In this document: piece by piece, positions 5,824 to 6,573 of the stretch | Numbering within the stretch: position 1 is the stretch's first letter | How the letters are laid out: each line of letters begins with the position of its first letter | Assembly (NCBI GenBank): GCA_004366195.1 | Contig: ML214174.1 | Span: 688-7,260 of the forward strand | Origin: Actinomycetota bacterium | Lineage (GTDB): Bacteria > Actinomycetota > UBA4738 > HRBIN12 | DNA length: 6,573 nucleotides | Direction of reading: 5' to 3' | Position numbers and translations under genes: made by a program | The notes under the pieces: model-generated | What the model was told of the DNA's origin: nothing | What the model saw: the letters and a program-made list of their open reading frames with translations, nothing else | The model's database searches: none

Positions 5824-5955
5824 AGCAGCCTTCGGGTTGCCGCGAAGGGAGCAGAAACCCACGCGCGTCCTGCCGCGGGAGGCATGCCCGGGGCCAGGGG
5901 AGATCCCCGAACCCCGAGCGGATGTGGAATGCGCATGATCGCTGCTCCCTTCGCG
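5824..5955 (+). ncRNA. Candidate structured small RNA (unknown family)
   Basis: This roughly 132-nt candidate begins at the predicted start of the promoter above. Hairpin 1 (5825-5840) is GCAGCC-UUCG-GGUUGC, a 6-bp stem with one G-U and an extra-stable cUUCGg loop. It abuts, with no gap, a perfect 14-bp stem made by CGCGAAGGGAGCAG (5841-5854) and CTGCTCCCTTCGCG (5942-5955), so the two helices could stack. Inside lies a nested hairpin: CGGGG (5889-5893) with CCCCG (5912-5916), then a 3x3 internal loop, then GGGG (5897-5900) with CCCC (5905-5908) around AGAT. CATGC (5883-5887) may pair with GCATG (5933-5937) as an outer layer. The 3' end is unknown; no U-tract follows 5955. The UUCG loop reads properly only on the + strand, which favours this direction. 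The region could instead be a 3' UTR structure of the M15 mRNA on the other strand. I recognise no Rfam family. Confidence 0.5.
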
Positions 5956-5974
5956 CACGCCTTGTTCCGGGTCT

Positions 5975-6573
5975 TCAGCGAGCGCCGGCGCCTGCGGATC
6001 GCGCCGGCGGGCGGTGGTACTCGAAGTGCATGCCGTCTGGCCGGACGAAGGTGCCACCCCAGATGAAGCCCCACCGCTCCATCACCGCTACCAGCCGGGG
6101 GTCCTGGTCAGGCGGTGCTCCGTACGGGTTCTCCGGCACGTTCACGTCGATCGCGATGCCCCAGGTGTGGTGGCTGATGGCCTGGGTCGGGTCGCGGTTC
6201 GCGAACCGCCTCGCGTAGCACCCGCTGTAGGAGCGGATCGTGTCTCCGAGGCCGCGGGCGACGAGCTCGCGCATGGCGCCGTTGAGCTGGGGGATGAGTG
6301 CCACGTTGCACGTCACCCGCCCCAGCAGGGGCACCCGCTCGGTCGCGATGTGCGTGGCTTCCCAGCTGGGGTTGATGAGGAGGTAGCCGCGGCGGTTCGG
6401 GTCCGGCCGGGCGGCGAACTCGCCGAACAGCTCCTTCAGCGCGACGGGCGGCAGCACGGCGTCCCCCTGCCGGAAGTACGGGGTCTCACCCGGCGCGCGG
6501 ACCTGGACGGGGAGCTCGGGCGGGAGGGCGCGGCGCAGGACCCGCGCGAGACTCTCGACGCTCGGCTCGCCGC
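5975..6573 (-). CDS. M15-family D,D-peptidase (VanY-like), C-terminal part
   Basis: This is the last 198 residues of a zinc peptidase of the D-alanyl-D-alanine carboxypeptidase/VanY type, which cuts peptidoglycan stem peptides outside the membrane. The frame is open to the right edge, so the start and any signal peptide lie outside; a GTG at 6457 is only an internal Val, since the upstream residues (PYFRQGDAVLPPVALKELFGEF) continue the same domain. The signature SxHxxGxAxD is present as SHHTWGIAID; its second His (codon 6167-6169) and its Asp are zinc ligands. The third zinc ligand is the His of DGMHFEY, and the Asp three residues before it is the likely catalytic base. RVPLLGRVTC and DPRLVAVMERWGFIWGG are typical of actinobacterial members. 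The protein ends in a short Ala/Gly/Arg tail. The stop codon lies 20 bp from the edge of the convergent candidate RNA, so the two transcripts may overlap. Confidence 0.9.
   Translation of the reverse strand, partial: GEPSVESLARVLRRALPPELPVQVRAPGETPYFRQGDAVLPPVALKELFGEFAARPDPNRRGYLLINPSWEATHIATERVPLLGRVTCNVALIPQLNGAMRELVARGLGDTIRSYSGCYARRFANRDPTQAISHHTWGIAIDVNVPENPYGAPPDQDPRLVAVMERWGFIWGGTFVRPDGMHFEYHRPPARSAGAGAR

Noticed and set aside
5838..5856. SRP (4.5S) RNA core, because CCGCGAAGGGAGCAG resembles the conserved CCGGAAGG-AGCAG.
   Set aside because: The loop is one base too long, the matching 5' strand (TCAGG type) is missing, and the segment forms a perfect 14-bp stem with a distant partner instead.
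5820..5960. c-di-AMP (ydaO) riboswitch, because the minus strand reads CAACCCGAAGGCTGCTACC, resembling the conserved ACCCGACAGCTAACC segment.
   Set aside because: The other conserved parts of that riboswitch are not seen, and on that strand no gene start follows; the resemblance is partial and on the wrong side of the M15 gene.
6005..6020. T-box antiterminator-like GGTGGTAC about 190 nt after the 5824 start.
   Set aside because: It lies inside the M15 coding sequence (the HFEYHRPP region), and no stem I or specifier features are seen upstream.
5884..6066. A 60-codon + strand reading frame starting inside the candidate RNA.
   Set aside because: The Shine-Dalgarno-like GGGAGG is only 1 nt from the ATG, the protein is Arg/Pro-rich with no recognisable motif, and the second half is antisense to the M15 gene.
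1..6573. CRISPR arrays, tRNA or rRNA genes, insertion sequences or phage genes.
   Set aside because: None were seen on either strand: no regularly spaced repeats, no transposase or integrase motifs, and no tRNA-like T-loop with matching arms.

Overview
The window is high-GC DNA (strong G/C preference at third codon positions) from a bacterium that looks like an uncultured or deep-branching member of the Actinomycetota. This rests on the gene styles: a VanY-like M15 peptidase of the type common in actinobacteria, a HAD-IB phosphatase with a C-terminal membrane anchor, and promoters of the form TANNNT placed close to start codons, as in actinobacterial leaderless genes. Placement below phylum cannot be made from this sequence. 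The first gene is an archaeal-type fructose-1,6-bisphosphate aldolase/phosphatase, a gluconeogenic enzyme found in archaea and scattered bacteria, many of them thermophilic.

Layout, left to right. 2-547 (+): C-terminal half of the FBP aldolase/phosphatase, followed by a 12-bp hairpin. 721-1248 (+): PadR-family regulator; a 9-bp inverted repeat brackets its possible -10 and may be an operator. 1324-2130 (+): HAD-IB phosphatase with a C-terminal membrane helix. 2138-2737 (-): small lipoprotein, convergent with the phosphatase (7-bp gap) and probably read from a leaderless promoter. 2738-2977: divergent promoter region; the + side has a TTGACA promoter and a leader of about 158 nt with a strong hairpin. 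2978-5662 (+): large secreted M14 zinc carboxypeptidase fused to a glutamine-amidotransferase-like domain. 5663-5974: 312 bp without a protein gene, holding two tandem hairpins, a good sigma-A-type promoter, and a candidate structured RNA. 5975-6573 (-): C-terminal part of an M15 (VanY-like) D,D-peptidase, running off the right edge.

The genes do not form one obvious pathway. The left part is central carbon metabolism plus a local regulator. The right part is extracytoplasmic: a lipoprotein, a secreted M14 peptidase and an M15 peptidoglycan peptidase. Apart from PadR and the phosphatase, which could be co-transcribed, each gene seems to have its own promoter or terminator.

The most unusual item is at 5788-5955. 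A TTCACA-18-TAGAAT promoter is followed at the right distance by a UUCG-capped 6-bp hairpin. That hairpin directly abuts a perfect 14-bp stem enclosing a further nested hairpin. I could not match this arrangement to any RNA family I know. It lies convergent to the M15 gene with no + strand protein gene downstream, so it is best treated as an undescribed small RNA or structured element.
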